Under the pieces are notes generated by a model. The model made no database searches. It worked only from the letters and a program-made list of their open reading frames with translations, and was not told where the DNA came from. From NCBI RefSeq assembly GCF_004801405.1, contig NZ_SSOB01000002.1:248001-312000 (forward strand): a stretch of DNA of 64,000 bases, written 5' to 3'. Below, one piece after another: positions 1 to 8,487 of this stretch (its first letter is position 1; each line of letters begins with the position of its first letter). The position numbers and the translations under genes were made by a program. The stretch comes from Cohnella fermenti (GTDB lineage: Bacteria > Bacillota > Bacilli > Paenibacillales > Paenibacillaceae).

Positions 1-456
1 GCCTTGGCCGAGCGCGTCGAGATCGAGCTGAACCCGCATGATCTGCTCGACGATCTCGCCGGCCGTCAGGTCCCGGCTCTTCTTGAGCAGCCCGCTCGCG
101 CAGAAGCTGCAGCCGATGTTGCAGCCGACCTGCGTGGTGACGCAGACGGACAGGCCGAACTTGTGCTTCATGAGCACCGTCTCGATCAGGTTGCCGTCCG
201 CCAGCCGGAAGAGGAACTTGCGCGTGCCGTCCGCCGACACCTGCTTCAGATGCTCCGTCATCGTCTCGAAGGCGAAGTTCTCTTCCAGCAACGAGCGGCA
301 TTCCGCGTTCACGTCCGTCATCTCCGCGAAGCTGCCGACCCGCTTCCGATAGAGCTGCTCCCACACCGGGGTCGCCCGCGATCTTCTATGCCCCCGTTCA
401 GCCAGCCAATCGGCCAACTGCTCCTGGGTCAATCCGTAGATGGATGCTTTATTCAT
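1..456 (-). CDS. rlmN: 23S rRNA (adenine-2503-C2) methyltransferase RlmN, 3' part outside window
   Basis: Radical-SAM enzyme that methylates C2 of A2503 in 23S rRNA (and, in the characterised family, some tRNAs). The first 152 residues are present. They hold the N-terminal RNA-binding region and the radical-SAM cysteine motif in the context CNIGCSFCASG (CX3CX2C), preceded by VCVTTQVG. This sequence type matches the RlmN of Paenibacillus relatives rather than Cfr. The start is the ATG at 454-456, with GCGAGGT about 7 nt upstream on the minus strand. The C-terminal half, including the second catalytic cysteine, lies beyond position 1. Family assignment is firm; completeness cannot be judged. 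Confidence 0.93.
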   Translation of the reverse strand, partial: MNKASIYGLTQEQLADWLAERGHRRSRATPVWEQLYRKRVGSFAEMTDVNAECRSLLEENFAFETMTEHLKQVSADGTRKFLFRLADGNLIETVLMKHKFGLSVCVTTQVGCNIGCSFCASGLLKKSRDLTAGEIVEQIMRVQLDLDALGQG

Positions 457-679
457 TAGGATACCTCGCTTCAACCATTCCGCATTCTGCCTATCATTGT
501 CCCAGAGTTAGGGCAAATACACAAGTGCGAGACTTTGTCAATCGGGCCGCCGCCCGATCCCGGTTCCCCTCCCCGGTTGGGGGCGGACGTGCGGAATCCG
601 TGTTACAGTTAGAGCATATGGAAGCTTGAATGGACACGAGAGATCGTTATTATCTGTGGAAAAAAGGAGAGAGTCGCAA

Positions 680-1195
680 ATGAGCATCAATCGAGGTTGG
701 ATTGTTGGCGCGCTGCTGATCGTGTTGGGTATCCTGTTATTCTCCCAGGGGGACCGCTCCTTCAATACGGGAACCGTATTCGCTTACGGCTGGCCGACGA
801 TGTTCGTCATCCCGATGGGCGTGTTCTTCCACTGGATGTACTTCTTCATGCTGAACCGCCGCGGAGTCGGCATGCTCGTGCCGGGCGGCATTCTGTTCGT
901 CGCGGGAGTCGTCTGCCAGCTATCGGCGCTGACCGGCGCCTGGGCCATCACCTGGCCGGGCTTCCTGCTCGCCGTCGCCTTCGGCCTGTTCGAGCTGTAC
1001 TGGTTCGGCAGCCGCAACCGCTGGCTGATGATTCCGATCGCGATCTTAAGCGGCCTGTCCGTGCTGTTCTTCGCCGTGTTCTCGGTCGGCTACCTGTTCA
1101 ATAGCCTGTCGATGTCCCGCCCGATCATCGCCGCCCTGCTCGTCATCGCCGGCGGCGCGATCATTCTTGTTCGCAAGAAGGAACACTCGTACTAA
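680..1195 (+). CDS. Small multi-pass membrane protein
   Basis: 171-residue hydrophobic protein with about five transmembrane segments (residues about 6-22, 34-55, 62-82, 88-108, 115-135 and 145-165; one of these may be re-entrant) and a basic C-terminus ending RKKEHSY. The start is the ATG at 680, where AAAAAGGAGA lies at a proper distance; an in-frame ATG at 626 has no ribosome site. It resembles the poorly characterised membrane domain found in Bacillales envelope-stress (LiaF-like) proteins, but I cannot assign a function. It stands alone between rlmN (divergent) and a convergent CBS-domain gene. Confidence 0.8.
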   Translation: MSINRGWIVGALLIVLGILLFSQGDRSFNTGTVFAYGWPTMFVIPMGVFFHWMYFFMLNRRGVGMLVPGGILFVAGVVCQLSALTGAWAITWPGFLLAVAFGLFELYWFGSRNRWLMIPIAILSGLSVLFFAVFSVGYLFNSLSMSRPIIAALLVIAGGAIILVRKKEHSY

Positions 1196-1218
1196 GACGG
1201 ATTAAGACGGGGAACCCG

Positions 1219-1258
1219 AAGGCCGTGCCTGACTCCTTGCGAGCGGGCGCGGCCTTTG
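1219..1258 (+). terminator. Hairpin after the small membrane protein gene
   Basis: AAGGCCGTGCC pairs with GGGCGCGGCCTT, with a loop of about 15 nt, 25 nt after the stop codon. The T run that follows is short (TTT), so termination is plausible but not strong. Confidence 0.45.
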
Positions 1259-1279
1259 ACTTGCGGCATGGCAAGGCGA

Positions 1280-1741
1280 TCACAACAAATTCGTGAACGC
1301 ATGGCGAATGACGTTGCCCCGGCTGATGATGCCGACCAGCACCCCGCCCCGTACGACCGGGAGCTTCTTGATCCGCTTCTTCCCGAGAAGAGCGGCGACG
1401 TCCTGGATATCCTCGTTCCAATCCACCGTGACGACCTTTTTCTTCGCGATCTCCATGACGTTCATCCCAAGCAGCCGCTTGGACCTCTCCTCGAACGGCT
1501 CCTCGTTCTCGTCGAGCCGCACCATGAAGGCATAGGGGAGCGAATCGAACATGCCCAGCTCCGGCCGACCGATGAAGCGCATAATATCCCCGTCGCTCAC
1601 ATAACCTACGATCTCGTTGGCCTCGTTCACAACCGGTACGCCGCTGATCCCGTGATCGACGAACTTCTCGAGCACCCTGCGGACCGTGTCGGTCTCCTTC
1701 ACCTTGTATACTTGCGTGATCATCACATCCCGCGCCTTCAT
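1280..1741 (-). CDS. CBS-domain pair protein
   Basis: 153 residues made of two CBS motifs (about 1-60 and 92-150). This is the usual Bateman module that binds adenine nucleotides or related ligands. Typical features are DVMITQVYKV near the N-terminus, GISGVPVVNE in the first motif, and KKLPVVRGGVLVGIISRGNV in the second. No other domain is fused, so it is a stand-alone sensor of unknown partner. The start ATG has GGAGGG about 8 nt upstream. It is convergent with the membrane protein gene and divergent from the PadR gene. Confidence 0.88.
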   Translation of the reverse strand: MKARDVMITQVYKVKETDTVRRVLEKFVDHGISGVPVVNEANEIVGYVSDGDIMRFIGRPELGMFDSLPYAFMVRLDENEEPFEERSKRLLGMNVMEIAKKKVVTVDWNEDIQDVAALLGKKRIKKLPVVRGGVLVGIISRGNVIRHAFTNLL

Positions 1742-1904
1742 CCGCCGTCCCTCCTACGCTTCTTCCCTCATTGTGACGAATTGTCAGGGAGGATGTCAAC
1801 CGATTTCATTTTGATGTATAGTCAGAGTATGACCCCTGCCGCCTTCCTGCCATTCAGCGGATTGCGGATATGGAATGGAGAACTCGACGGGAGGCCGCCA
1901 CCGC

Positions 1905-2447
1905 ATGTCGCTGCAAATTTTTATCCTCGGAATCTTGTGCGAGGGACATCGCCATCCTTACGATATCAAGAAGATATTCAAGCGAGAGAGCCTTGCGCCC
2001 GAAGCCCGGATTACGGACGGCAAGCTGTATTATCACTTCGAGGCGCTCGCCAAGCTGGGCTATGTCGAACGGGTGATGGTGTCCCGGGAGGAGAACCGCC
2101 CGGAGCGGACGATGTACGGCATCACCGAAGCCGGCCGCGAAGCGCTCGTCGAGATGATCTACAAGAACTTCCGCAGCTTCAAGGACGTCACCGACCTGTA
2201 TCCCTCCGTTCTGTTCCTTCATCACGCCAGCAAGGAACGGGTCATCGGGCTGATGGAGGACGGCATCGACGAGTTGACCCGCAAGATGCGCAGATACGAG
2301 CAGATATTGGCCGAAGTCGTGCCCCCGGATCATGCCGAGCACCCGATCGTGCAGAACGCGAAGATTCTTCAGGAGCACACGATACATCGCATCCGCGGCG
2401 ATCTGGATTGGCTGCTCAAGGTGCTGGACAAGGTCAAGGCGATGTGA
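1905..2447 (+). CDS. PadR family transcriptional regulator
   Basis: 180-residue PadR-type winged-helix repressor. The DNA-binding half (about 1-85) shows LQIFILGILCEGHRHPYDIK, the helix region ITDGKLYYHFEALAKLGYVE, and the wing ERTMYGITEAGREAL. The C-terminal half (about 90-180) is helical, as in the PadR-s2 dimerisation domain. I chose the ATG at 1905 because GGGAGG lies 9 nt before it; upstream in-frame ATGs lack a ribosome site. It immediately precedes two paralogous membrane proteins, as PadR genes often precede drug-export genes, so it probably controls them. Confidence 0.9.
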   Translation: MSLQIFILGILCEGHRHPYDIKKIFKRESLAPEARITDGKLYYHFEALAKLGYVERVMVSREENRPERTMYGITEAGREALVEMIYKNFRSFKDVTDLYPSVLFLHHASKERVIGLMEDGIDELTRKMRRYEQILAEVVPPDHAEHPIVQNAKILQEHTIHRIRGDLDWLLKVLDKVKAM

Positions 2448-2513
2448 CGAACATCACCCGGACCCGTGCCGAAGCCGAACAAGCGATGACAATTTCATGA
2501 ACGCAATTCGCCG

Positions 2514-2537
2514 AGACGCCCGAATGGGCGTCTTTTT
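2514..2537 (+). terminator. Rho-independent terminator after padR-like gene
   Basis: Perfect 8-bp stem AGACGCCC / GGGCGTCT with a GAAT loop, followed directly by a T run. It separates the regulator from the two downstream membrane genes. Confidence 0.85.
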
Positions 2538-2668
2538 CCATGTTCCCGGTGTTCGCTTCGGCTTCGGGCGGTTGACATGTAAGAGCTTACCGAGTTATTG
2601 TTCAATTTATATTACTTTGATTTGAGTATTCTATATTGGGTATATCCCACAGAGAGGAGATCGCGACG

Positions 2669-3829
2669 ATGGGAATCCTGCGAACGTTCTTGAAGCAGAA
2701 AATGGTGATCGGCGGCATCTTCATGGCGGTCTTCTACCAGATCGTCTTTATCGTGATTTATATGGGCGGCTATGGCGCGATGACGGACAACATCGGCAAG
2801 CTGAGCGTCGCCATCGTGAACGAAGACGAGCAATACGGCAAGGACATCGCCGAGAGCCTGGCCGCCCAGCTTCCGTTCCGGCTCGTGACGGACATCGACC
2901 TCGGCCGCGCCCAGGAGGAGCTCGACAATCGGGATCTGCACATGATCATTCATATTCCGGCCGAGTTCTCCGAGAAGCTGGCGGCGCAGGGCGAGCAAGC
3001 CCCGCTCGACTTCTACATCAACCAGTCGAACCCGGCGATGGTCGCTTCCTCGATGCAGCAGGTCGCGACGCAGTTGACGACGGCGCTGAACCAGCAATTC
3101 GCAACGCAGAACGCCGAGCGCCTCTTCGCCGAGCATAATATGCCGGAGGAACAAGCCAAGGCGCTTGCGGAGGGCATCGCGACGAAGCTCGCCGCGGAGA
3201 TCGACCTGACGAATCCGATCCCGTCCGGCATGCAGAATCAGGTCGCCCCGATGTTCCTCTCCATGGTATCCGTCGTCGGCGCCATGATCTTCGCCATGAT
3301 GGGAACGGGCGTCGCGAAGAGCCTGGCGCCTTCCTTGGGCAAGTGGAAGGCATTCCTCGGCTTCCACGGGGTGAGCGCGATCGTCTCGGTCTTCGCGCCG
3401 GCGGTCGGCCTGCTGATCGCCTTCGCCTTCCAAGGCTACGGAGTCGAGACGTTCTTCCGCATGTGGGGACTGCACGCGCTCGAGATGTTCGCCGCCATCG
3501 AGTTCATGGGAATCTTCTTCTTCCTGTTGGGCCAGGCGGGCATGCTGATCTCCCTGTTCTTCATCCTGGTGCAATCCATTACGAGCGGCGTGCTGATGCC
3601 GCAGGCGGTCATGCCCGACTTCTATCGTTATCTCAGCTATATCTCCGTCATGTTCTACAGCGCGCAGTCGGACATGAGCCTTATGTTCGGCGGCGGCAAG
3701 ACCGGAGAGCACATTCTCGGACTCGTTCTCATGGCCGTCGGCGCCATCCTGATCAATACGCTGATTTATTCCCGGAAGAAGGCCAAGCGGCAGGAGGCCG
3801 AGCCGGCCTTCTCCTTCGCAGCCGAATAA
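2669..3829 (+). CDS. YhgE/Pip-like (ABC-2 type) membrane protein, first of tandem pair
   Basis: 386-residue membrane protein with the YhgE/Pip/DUF3533 layout: one N-terminal transmembrane helix (about 12-36), an extracytoplasmic domain of about 160 residues, then five or six helices and a basic tail. Landmarks shared with the next gene are AQEELDNR, HMII-IP, FYINQSNPA and NPIPSGM-NQ-APMFL. The ATG at 2669 has GAGGAG at the right distance; the longer reading frame upstream has none. No ATP-binding protein gene lies nearby, so it is not an obvious ABC half-transporter. Relatives are linked to phage infection, type VII secretion or drug export, but the role here is unknown. Probably under the upstream PadR regulator. 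Confidence 0.82.
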   Translation: MGILRTFLKQKMVIGGIFMAVFYQIVFIVIYMGGYGAMTDNIGKLSVAIVNEDEQYGKDIAESLAAQLPFRLVTDIDLGRAQEELDNRDLHMIIHIPAEFSEKLAAQGEQAPLDFYINQSNPAMVASSMQQVATQLTTALNQQFATQNAERLFAEHNMPEEQAKALAEGIATKLAAEIDLTNPIPSGMQNQVAPMFLSMVSVVGAMIFAMMGTGVAKSLAPSLGKWKAFLGFHGVSAIVSVFAPAVGLLIAFAFQGYGVETFFRMWGLHALEMFAAIEFMGIFFFLLGQAGMLISLFFILVQSITSGVLMPQAVMPDFYRYLSYISVMFYSAQSDMSLMFGGGKTGEHILGLVLMAVGAILINTLIYSRKKAKRQEAEPAFSFAAE

Positions 3830-3871
3830 CTCTCCGTACCGACTACCCTTAAGAAAACGAGGTGTTCCACC

Positions 3872-5056
3872 ATGAGAAATGTGCTTACGCTGCTCCGGAA
3901 CAAGGCGTTTATTACCGGCTTTGTTATGTTCCTGATTTTCCAACTGATGATGCTCCTGGTTATGCTGCCCGGCTACACGGCGATCCCGAAGAACGTTCCG
4001 GCCATGACCGTCGCGCTTATCAACGACGACAAGGGGGAGGCCGGGGCGGGAATCGCCGATGGCCTCAGCCAGCAGCTTCCGTTCAAGCTCGATACCGAAT
4101 CGACTCTGGCGCAGGCGCAGGAGGAGCTGGACAATCGCAGCATTCATATGATTATCCGGATTCCGGAGGACTTCTCGGACAGAATTGCCGATCCGAGCCA
4201 GCAGGTCAATCTGGGCTTCTACATCAACCAGTCGAACCCGGCGACCACCGCCCAGACGATGCAATCGGTCGTGACGCAGGTGACGAGCGCCATGAACCAG
4301 CAATTCGCCGTCCAGACCGTTCAGGGCACGCTGCAGCAGCTTAATGTCGGCGAGGAGGAAGCCGCGGCCTTGGCGGCGAGCGTTCCGTCGAAGATCAGCG
4401 CCAATATGGTGCTCACGAACCCGATTCCGGCCGGCATGCACAACCAGATGGCGCCGATGTTCCTCGCGATGTCCATCTACACCGGAGCTATGATGTACAC
4501 GATGATCTCGCTGAACGGCTTCCATGCGCTGAAGCGCAAGATGGGCAAGTGGCAGTCGTTCTTCGCCCTCCAGGGAGCGAACGCCATTGTCTCGATTGTC
4601 GCCCCGCTGGCCGGACTCGCCGTCTACTTCCTGCTGCAGGAGCACACCGCCTCCGCCTTCTTCGGGGCGTGGCTGTCGCACTCCCTTGAGGCGTTCGCGT
4701 CGATCTCGTTCATGTCGATTCTGTATCTCGTGTTCGGCCAGGCGGGCTCCATCGTCAACATTCCGATCATGCTCAGCATGACGATTGCGAACGGCGCGGC
4801 GATGGCTCCGGAGATGATGTACCCGTTCTTCCGCTTCCTCAGCCATTGGACCGTGATGTACTACCCCGTTCACCTGGACTTCAACTTCCTCTTCGGGGGC
4901 GGAGGCACGGGAGATCTGCTGCTTAAGCTGGCGCTGTATGCCGTCGTCTGCTTGATCGTTGTGCTCGCGCTTCACTTCCGGAAGTACGACAAGAAGGAGG
5001 TGACCCCCGCGCTCGGCGAAGCCCCGTCGGCTCCCGCCGCTCAATTGGTTCACTAA
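3872..5056 (+). CDS. YhgE/Pip-like (ABC-2 type) membrane protein, second of tandem pair
   Basis: 394-residue paralogue of the preceding gene, 42 nt downstream and surely co-transcribed. It has the same layout: N-terminal helix (about 13-35), external domain with AQEELDNRSIHMIIRIPEDF and GFYINQSNPA, then a membrane core with NPIPAGMHNQMAPMFL and VFGQAGS. The ribosome site ACGAGGTG precedes the ATG at 3872. The two proteins have diverged throughout, so they probably form a heteromer rather than a recent copy. The substrate is unknown. Confidence 0.82.
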   Translation: MRNVLTLLRNKAFITGFVMFLIFQLMMLLVMLPGYTAIPKNVPAMTVALINDDKGEAGAGIADGLSQQLPFKLDTESTLAQAQEELDNRSIHMIIRIPEDFSDRIADPSQQVNLGFYINQSNPATTAQTMQSVVTQVTSAMNQQFAVQTVQGTLQQLNVGEEEAAALAASVPSKISANMVLTNPIPAGMHNQMAPMFLAMSIYTGAMMYTMISLNGFHALKRKMGKWQSFFALQGANAIVSIVAPLAGLAVYFLLQEHTASAFFGAWLSHSLEAFASISFMSILYLVFGQAGSIVNIPIMLSMTIANGAAMAPEMMYPFFRFLSHWTVMYYPVHLDFNFLFGGGGTGDLLLKLALYAVVCLIVVLALHFRKYDKKEVTPALGEAPSAPAAQLVH

Positions 5057-5079
5057 GTTCTAGAATGGCACCGGCCTTG

Positions 5080-5120
5080 CCCCGGAATTCGCCTTTGACG
5101 CGGATTTCGGGGATTTTTTT
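5080..5120 (+). terminator. Strong rho-independent terminator
   Basis: A 13-bp stem (CCCCGGAATTCGC with GCGGATTTCGGGG, two G-T pairs) closes a 7-nt loop and is followed by seven T. It ends the PadR-controlled membrane operon. Confidence 0.9.
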
Positions 5121-5214
5121 GTCTGAACTGATGGGATCGCCGGAGCCGCCGGAATCGCTGGAACCGCTGAATCGCCGGAGCCGCTTGAGCCGTTGCCTCT
5201 TCTGCCGGATGCCG

Positions 5215-5399
5215 CAATTTTATGTGGAAAATCACATTCGTGCAGCGCGAGACGGGCGATTGGGGAGGTTATATGTGAAAAATAGCATAAATAGAGGATA
5301 TCCGGAGCCGAGTTGCTGTATATATGCTAAAAATCATATAAATCGCCACGGTTCCCTCCTAATCCAAGTCGATGAATGTGAAAAACCGCATAAAATCGG
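5215..5399 (-). repeat. Four-core phased palindrome cassette, copy 1 (reverse orientation)
   Basis: Intergenic 185-bp cassette. Four cores start at 5222 (ATGTGGAAAATCACAT), 5273 (ATGTGAAAAATAGCAT), 5324 (ATGCTAAAAATCATAT) and 5376 (ATGTGAAAAACCGCAT), spaced 51, 51 and 52 bp. Read on the minus strand it aligns end to end with the cassettes at 23504-23688 and 46153-46336, including the sequence between the cores. It lies between the membrane-operon terminator and the CDF promoter. Function unknown. Confidence 0.85.
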
Positions 5400-5535
5400 A
5401 AAAGGCACCGGAACAGAGGTGGCACGAAACGGCGGTGCGATGCGGAAATCCGTTAAGGAGGAGAGCGGGCGGCGAGAGGAGAGCTTGGCGGCGAGGTTGG
5501 AGATACTGGCAGAGGGGTTGCGCCCGAATTCCCGC

Positions 5536-5564
5536 TTGCTTCGGCGGACCGACGGAGATAAAAT
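5536..5564 (+). promoter_or_regulatory. Promoter of the CDF exporter gene
   Basis: -35 TTGCTT (5536-5541), 17-bp spacer, -10 TAAAAT (5559-5564). The metal-sensor-type palindrome begins two bases after the -10 box, where a bound repressor would block initiation. Confidence 0.6.
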
Positions 5565-5565
5565 A

Positions 5566-5591
5566 AACATATGAGCATATGTTCATATGTT
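5566..5591 (+). promoter_or_regulatory. SmtB/ArsR-type palindromic operator
   Basis: A 26-bp palindrome matching its own complement at 24 positions, with arms AACATATGA and TCATATGTT around a central CATATG. Length and half-site (ATGA...TCAT) resemble the 12-2-12 operators of SmtB/CzrA/CadC metal sensors. No ArsR-family gene lies next to it in this window, so the repressor must be encoded elsewhere. Confidence 0.65.
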
Positions 5592-5608
5592 AGAGAGGAG
5601 AATGCCTC

Positions 5609-6727
5609 ATGACTCGTCCCCATCCGGAGCATCGCTGCGATCATGAACATGAACACGATCATGAACACGCGCACGACGATTCGCACAAGCACAACGATTC
5701 GCACAATCATGAACACGCGCATGAACACGACCATCTCCACAGCCACTCTCATGATCGCCAGCACGGTCATCAGCATCATCACGGTCATGGGCATGTTCAT
5801 GGTCACGGCCACCATGGCCATTCGCATGCGCCGAACAATAAGAAGGGGCTGCTGATCGCCCTTATCATCACCGGCGGCATCATGCTGCTGGAGTTCGTCG
5901 GCGGCCTGGTCACGGACAGCTTGGCGCTGCTCTCCGATTCCGGCCACATGCTGAGCGATACGGCCGCCCTCTTCCTGAGCCTGATCGCGCTCAGCCTCTC
6001 GCGGCGGCCTTCGACGCCGCGCCTCTCGTTCGGGCTGCGCCGCTTCGAGATCATGGCCGCTCTTGCCAACGGCGCTGCGCTGTTCGTCATCGCCGCCATC
6101 ATCGTATGGGAGGCGTGCCGCCGGTTCGCCGATCCGCCCGAAGTCGCCAGCGGCACGATGACGCTGATCGCCGTCGTCGGCTTGCTCGCCAATCTGCTGA
6201 GCGCCTGGTTCCTGATGCGGCAGGGAGACGTCAAGAACAACATCAACGTGAAGAGCGCCTACCTTCACGTTCTCGGCGACGCGCTCGGCTCGGTCGGCGC
6301 CATCGCCGCCGGCATTCTGATGTCGCTGTTCTCCTGGTATTGGGCGGACCCGGTCATCAGCATCATCGTCGCCCTGCTGATTCTGAGAGGAGCCTGGGGC
6401 GTGCTCCGCAGCACGTTCCACATTCTCCTCGAGGGGACGCCGGAATCGGTCGACGCCGGGGCGGTTCGTGCGGCGCTCGGGAGAATCGATGGCGTGCTCG
6501 ATGTTCACGACCTTCATATCTGGACGATCACATCCGAGCTGAACTCGCTTAGCTGCCACCTGCTGATCGCGGACGACCGGGACCACCAGGACATCCTCCA
6601 ACAAGCCGTCACGCTGCTTGAAGAGCGGTTCCATCTCGGCCATTCGACCATACAGGTCGAGAACTCAAGGCTGCGGCACGGGGAACTGCACTGCCAGGCG
6701 GAAGCAGTGACGGACGCCGGAACGTAG
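5609..6727 (+). CDS. Cation diffusion facilitator (zinc/cobalt exporter, CzcD type)
   Basis: 372-residue CDF antiporter that exports Zn2+, Co2+ or similar ions in exchange for protons. Residues about 5-74 form an exceptionally histidine-rich cytoplasmic leader (HEHEHDHEHAH, then HGHVHGHGHHGHSH), probably a metal buffer or sensor. Six transmembrane helices follow, with the metal-site motifs LLSDSGHMLSD in helix 2 and HVLGDALGSVG in helix 5. A C-terminal ferredoxin-like dimer domain carries DVHDLHIWTITSELNSLSCH. The ribosome site GAGAGGAG precedes the ATG. A palindrome and promoter directly upstream suggest metal-induced expression. The general role is firm; the metal preference is inferred. 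Confidence 0.93.
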   Translation: MTRPHPEHRCDHEHEHDHEHAHDDSHKHNDSHNHEHAHEHDHLHSHSHDRQHGHQHHHGHGHVHGHGHHGHSHAPNNKKGLLIALIITGGIMLLEFVGGLVTDSLALLSDSGHMLSDTAALFLSLIALSLSRRPSTPRLSFGLRRFEIMAALANGAALFVIAAIIVWEACRRFADPPEVASGTMTLIAVVGLLANLLSAWFLMRQGDVKNNINVKSAYLHVLGDALGSVGAIAAGILMSLFSWYWADPVISIIVALLILRGAWGVLRSTFHILLEGTPESVDAGAVRAALGRIDGVLDVHDLHIWTITSELNSLSCHLLIADDRDHQDILQQAVTLLEERFHLGHSTIQVENSRLRHGELHCQAEAVTDAGT

Positions 6728-6772
6728 GCCGGATCGGGAACCGCGGCGCACGCCGGGGGAAGCGGGTCGACT

Positions 6773-7669
6773 CTATTCGACCGCTTCCGTCTCCCGGGGG
6801 CGGCCCCGCACGATGAACTCATCCAGGTCGCGGTCCGCCTTCGATTGGTTGCAGGCATTGCAGGCGCACACGCAGTTAAGCGGCGTCGTGTGGCCGCCCT
6901 TCGCGCGCGGAAGCAAGTGGTCGATGGTGTCGCCGTATTCGCCGCAGAAGTGGCAGGTGTAGTTGTCCCGGTTCAGAATCAACCGACGGAATTCCTTGTT
7001 GCTGTAGATCCGGCGAATCGTGCTCCGGTTGACGACGACGGCGGCCTGCTCCCGGACAAGCGTCTCCGCCAGCTCGAGATCGACCTCCTGGTACCACTTG
7101 CGGCCGTTGTCCGTCTTGCCGCGCATGCGGATGAAGCCCTGCCGCGTCGGCCGCAGGTCCCTGACTCCGAGCGCACGCGCGGTGTCGTCCGTCTTCGCGG
7201 AAGGATGGTGCTTCCGGGGCGGCGGCAGCGCCTCCTCCGGGACAAGCGCGGCCTGGACGGATCGCGCGGCGGCAAGCGCCGCATTCTGGCCGTGGGCGGC
7301 AGGCGGGATCGGGGCAACATGGGCGGAAGCAGCGCCCTTCTTGCCCCTTCTTCGGCGGCGGCGCTTCTTCTTCGGAGCAACCGCCGGGGAAGGGGCCGCC
7401 GATGCTGCCGCCTCTGCCTCGGCCGCCGCCTGCATCTGTGTCGGTTCCGCCGCCGCGGGAGCGGCGGAAGCCGGCGATGCAAGCTCTTCCGCCGAGGAAG
7501 CCGCCGTCTCCCGCTTCGCCTGCATGCGGCAGCTCCGGCATGTCCCCCGCCGCGTTCTCCGGCCGCCTCGCCCGCCGCTCCGACTACGGAACTCCGCCAA
7601 CGGTTGCTCGAGGCCGCAGCTCGGGCATATTTTCGTTATTTTCTGAATTTCTATATCATCCATGTTCAT
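6773..7669 (-). CDS. HNH endonuclease-family protein with zinc-finger N-terminus
   Basis: 298 residues. The N-terminus has a CPSCG...CRSC zinc-binding element (about 14-49), a low-complexity Ala/Pro/Lys-rich linker with a basic RRRRRRGKKG patch (about 55-155) follows, and a C-terminal HNH domain (about 225-285) carries CHFCGEYGDTIDHLLPRAKG and CACNACNQSKADRD. HNH proteins of this type nick or cut DNA; the biological target of this Bacillales family is not known to me. The start may be the ATG at 7669 or two codons later; neither has a good ribosome site. It stands alone, so it is not an obvious restriction system. Confidence 0.82.
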   Translation of the reverse strand: MNMDDIEIQKITKICPSCGLEQPLAEFRSRSGGRGGRRTRRGTCRSCRMQAKRETAASSAEELASPASAAPAAAEPTQMQAAAEAEAAASAAPSPAVAPKKKRRRRRRGKKGAASAHVAPIPPAAHGQNAALAAARSVQAALVPEEALPPPRKHHPSAKTDDTARALGVRDLRPTRQGFIRMRGKTDNGRKWYQEVDLELAETLVREQAAVVVNRSTIRRIYSNKEFRRLILNRDNYTCHFCGEYGDTIDHLLPRAKGGHTTPLNCVCACNACNQSKADRDLDEFIVRGRPRETEAVE

Positions 7670-7783
7670 TACCGGGAAGCGGCGCTGGTCGCGGGCTTCT
7701 CCTTCTCCTCGTTCGTCTATCTTCTGACTCCGATTATAACATAAACTCCCCCTTCCACGGATAAGCCTGCCCGCTCAAGCAGC

Positions 7784-8371
7784 TTAGACACCGACCGTAC
7801 GGAAGTACCGATACACCTTCCTCAGCTTCGCCTCGTGCTTCCCCTGCGGACTCTCCATGCTGCCGAATTCGAAGAACTTCACCTTGCGGATGCCGACATA
7901 TTGGAAGAGCGCCTTCTTCATCAGCACGCGATGAGCGTCGTGCAGCCACAGCAGCGGATACCTCGCGAATCCCTTCATCGTCGAGACGCAGACGACCGAC
8001 TTGCCCTTCAGCAGCCCCTCCGGGAGCAGCTTGCCGTTGTCGCGATAAGCGAAGCCGGAGGCGAACATCCGGTCGATGTAGCCGAGCAGAATCGCTGGCG
8101 GCCTTCCCCACCAGATCGGATAGACCAGCACGATGCGGTCCGCCCAGAGCAATTGCTCCCGATGCCGCGCCAGCTCCGGGTCGCTGTGCATGTCGCGGCG
8201 CCTCTTCTCCTTGTTGAACACGAGAACGGGATCGAAGCCTTCCGCATACAGGTCGAGCACCTGCACCTCTTCGCCGCTCGGACGATCGCGAAGCCCCTTC
8301 AACACCCGCTCCAGAAAAGCGTAACTCAAGCTCTCATGGTTCGGATGCGCGTAAATAACAAGTGTTTTCAT
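7784..8371 (-). CDS. NAD(P)H dehydrogenase (quinone)-type flavoprotein
   Basis: 195-residue Flavodoxin_2 protein (KefF/MdaB/YwrO group) that uses FMN or FAD and NAD(P)H to reduce quinones or electrophiles. It shows KTLVIYAHPNHESLSYAF at the N-terminus (cofactor phosphate loop) and LVYPIWWGRPPAILLGYIDR in the middle, the typical substrate/flavin segment. The ribosome site GAGGTGGCC precedes the ATG. It is divergent from a MarR gene with a perfect 16-bp palindrome in the gap, so expression is probably MarR-repressed and induced by reactive electrophiles or quinones. Confidence 0.88.
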   Translation of the reverse strand: MKTLVIYAHPNHESLSYAFLERVLKGLRDRPSGEEVQVLDLYAEGFDPVLVFNKEKRRRDMHSDPELARHREQLLWADRIVLVYPIWWGRPPAILLGYIDRMFASGFAYRDNGKLLPEGLLKGKSVVCVSTMKGFARYPLLWLHDAHRVLMKKALFQYVGIRKVKFFEFGSMESPQGKHEAKLRKVYRYFRTVGV

Positions 8372-8387
8372 ATGGCCACCTCATTAG

Positions 8388-8441
8388 TTATCAATTGATA
8401 ACATAATACCCGCCGCAATATTTAGTTGTCAAATGATAATT
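8388..8441. promoter_or_regulatory. Two MarR-type operators between oxidoreductase and marR genes
   Basis: GTTATCAATTGATAAC at 8388-8403 is a perfect 16-bp palindrome 17 bp before the oxidoreductase start. A weaker copy, GTTGTCAAATGATAAT, lies at 8426-8441 before the MarR gene. The pair fits repression of both divergent genes. Confidence 0.7.
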
Positions 8442-8487
8442 GTATTGTGATAACAGGTTTGTTATCTTGGCAATAAGAGGTGACGAC

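Noticed and set aside
2612..5053. 813-codon frame opposite the tandem membrane proteins
   Set aside because: Antisense shadow, repetitive charged composition, no ribosome site or family.
5065..5574. Small ORFs across the repeat cassettes (also at 23443-23824, 37803-38311 and 45843-46340)
   Set aside because: They read through non-coding repeats in several frames, have no ribosome sites, and the 51-52 bp period breaks the frame.
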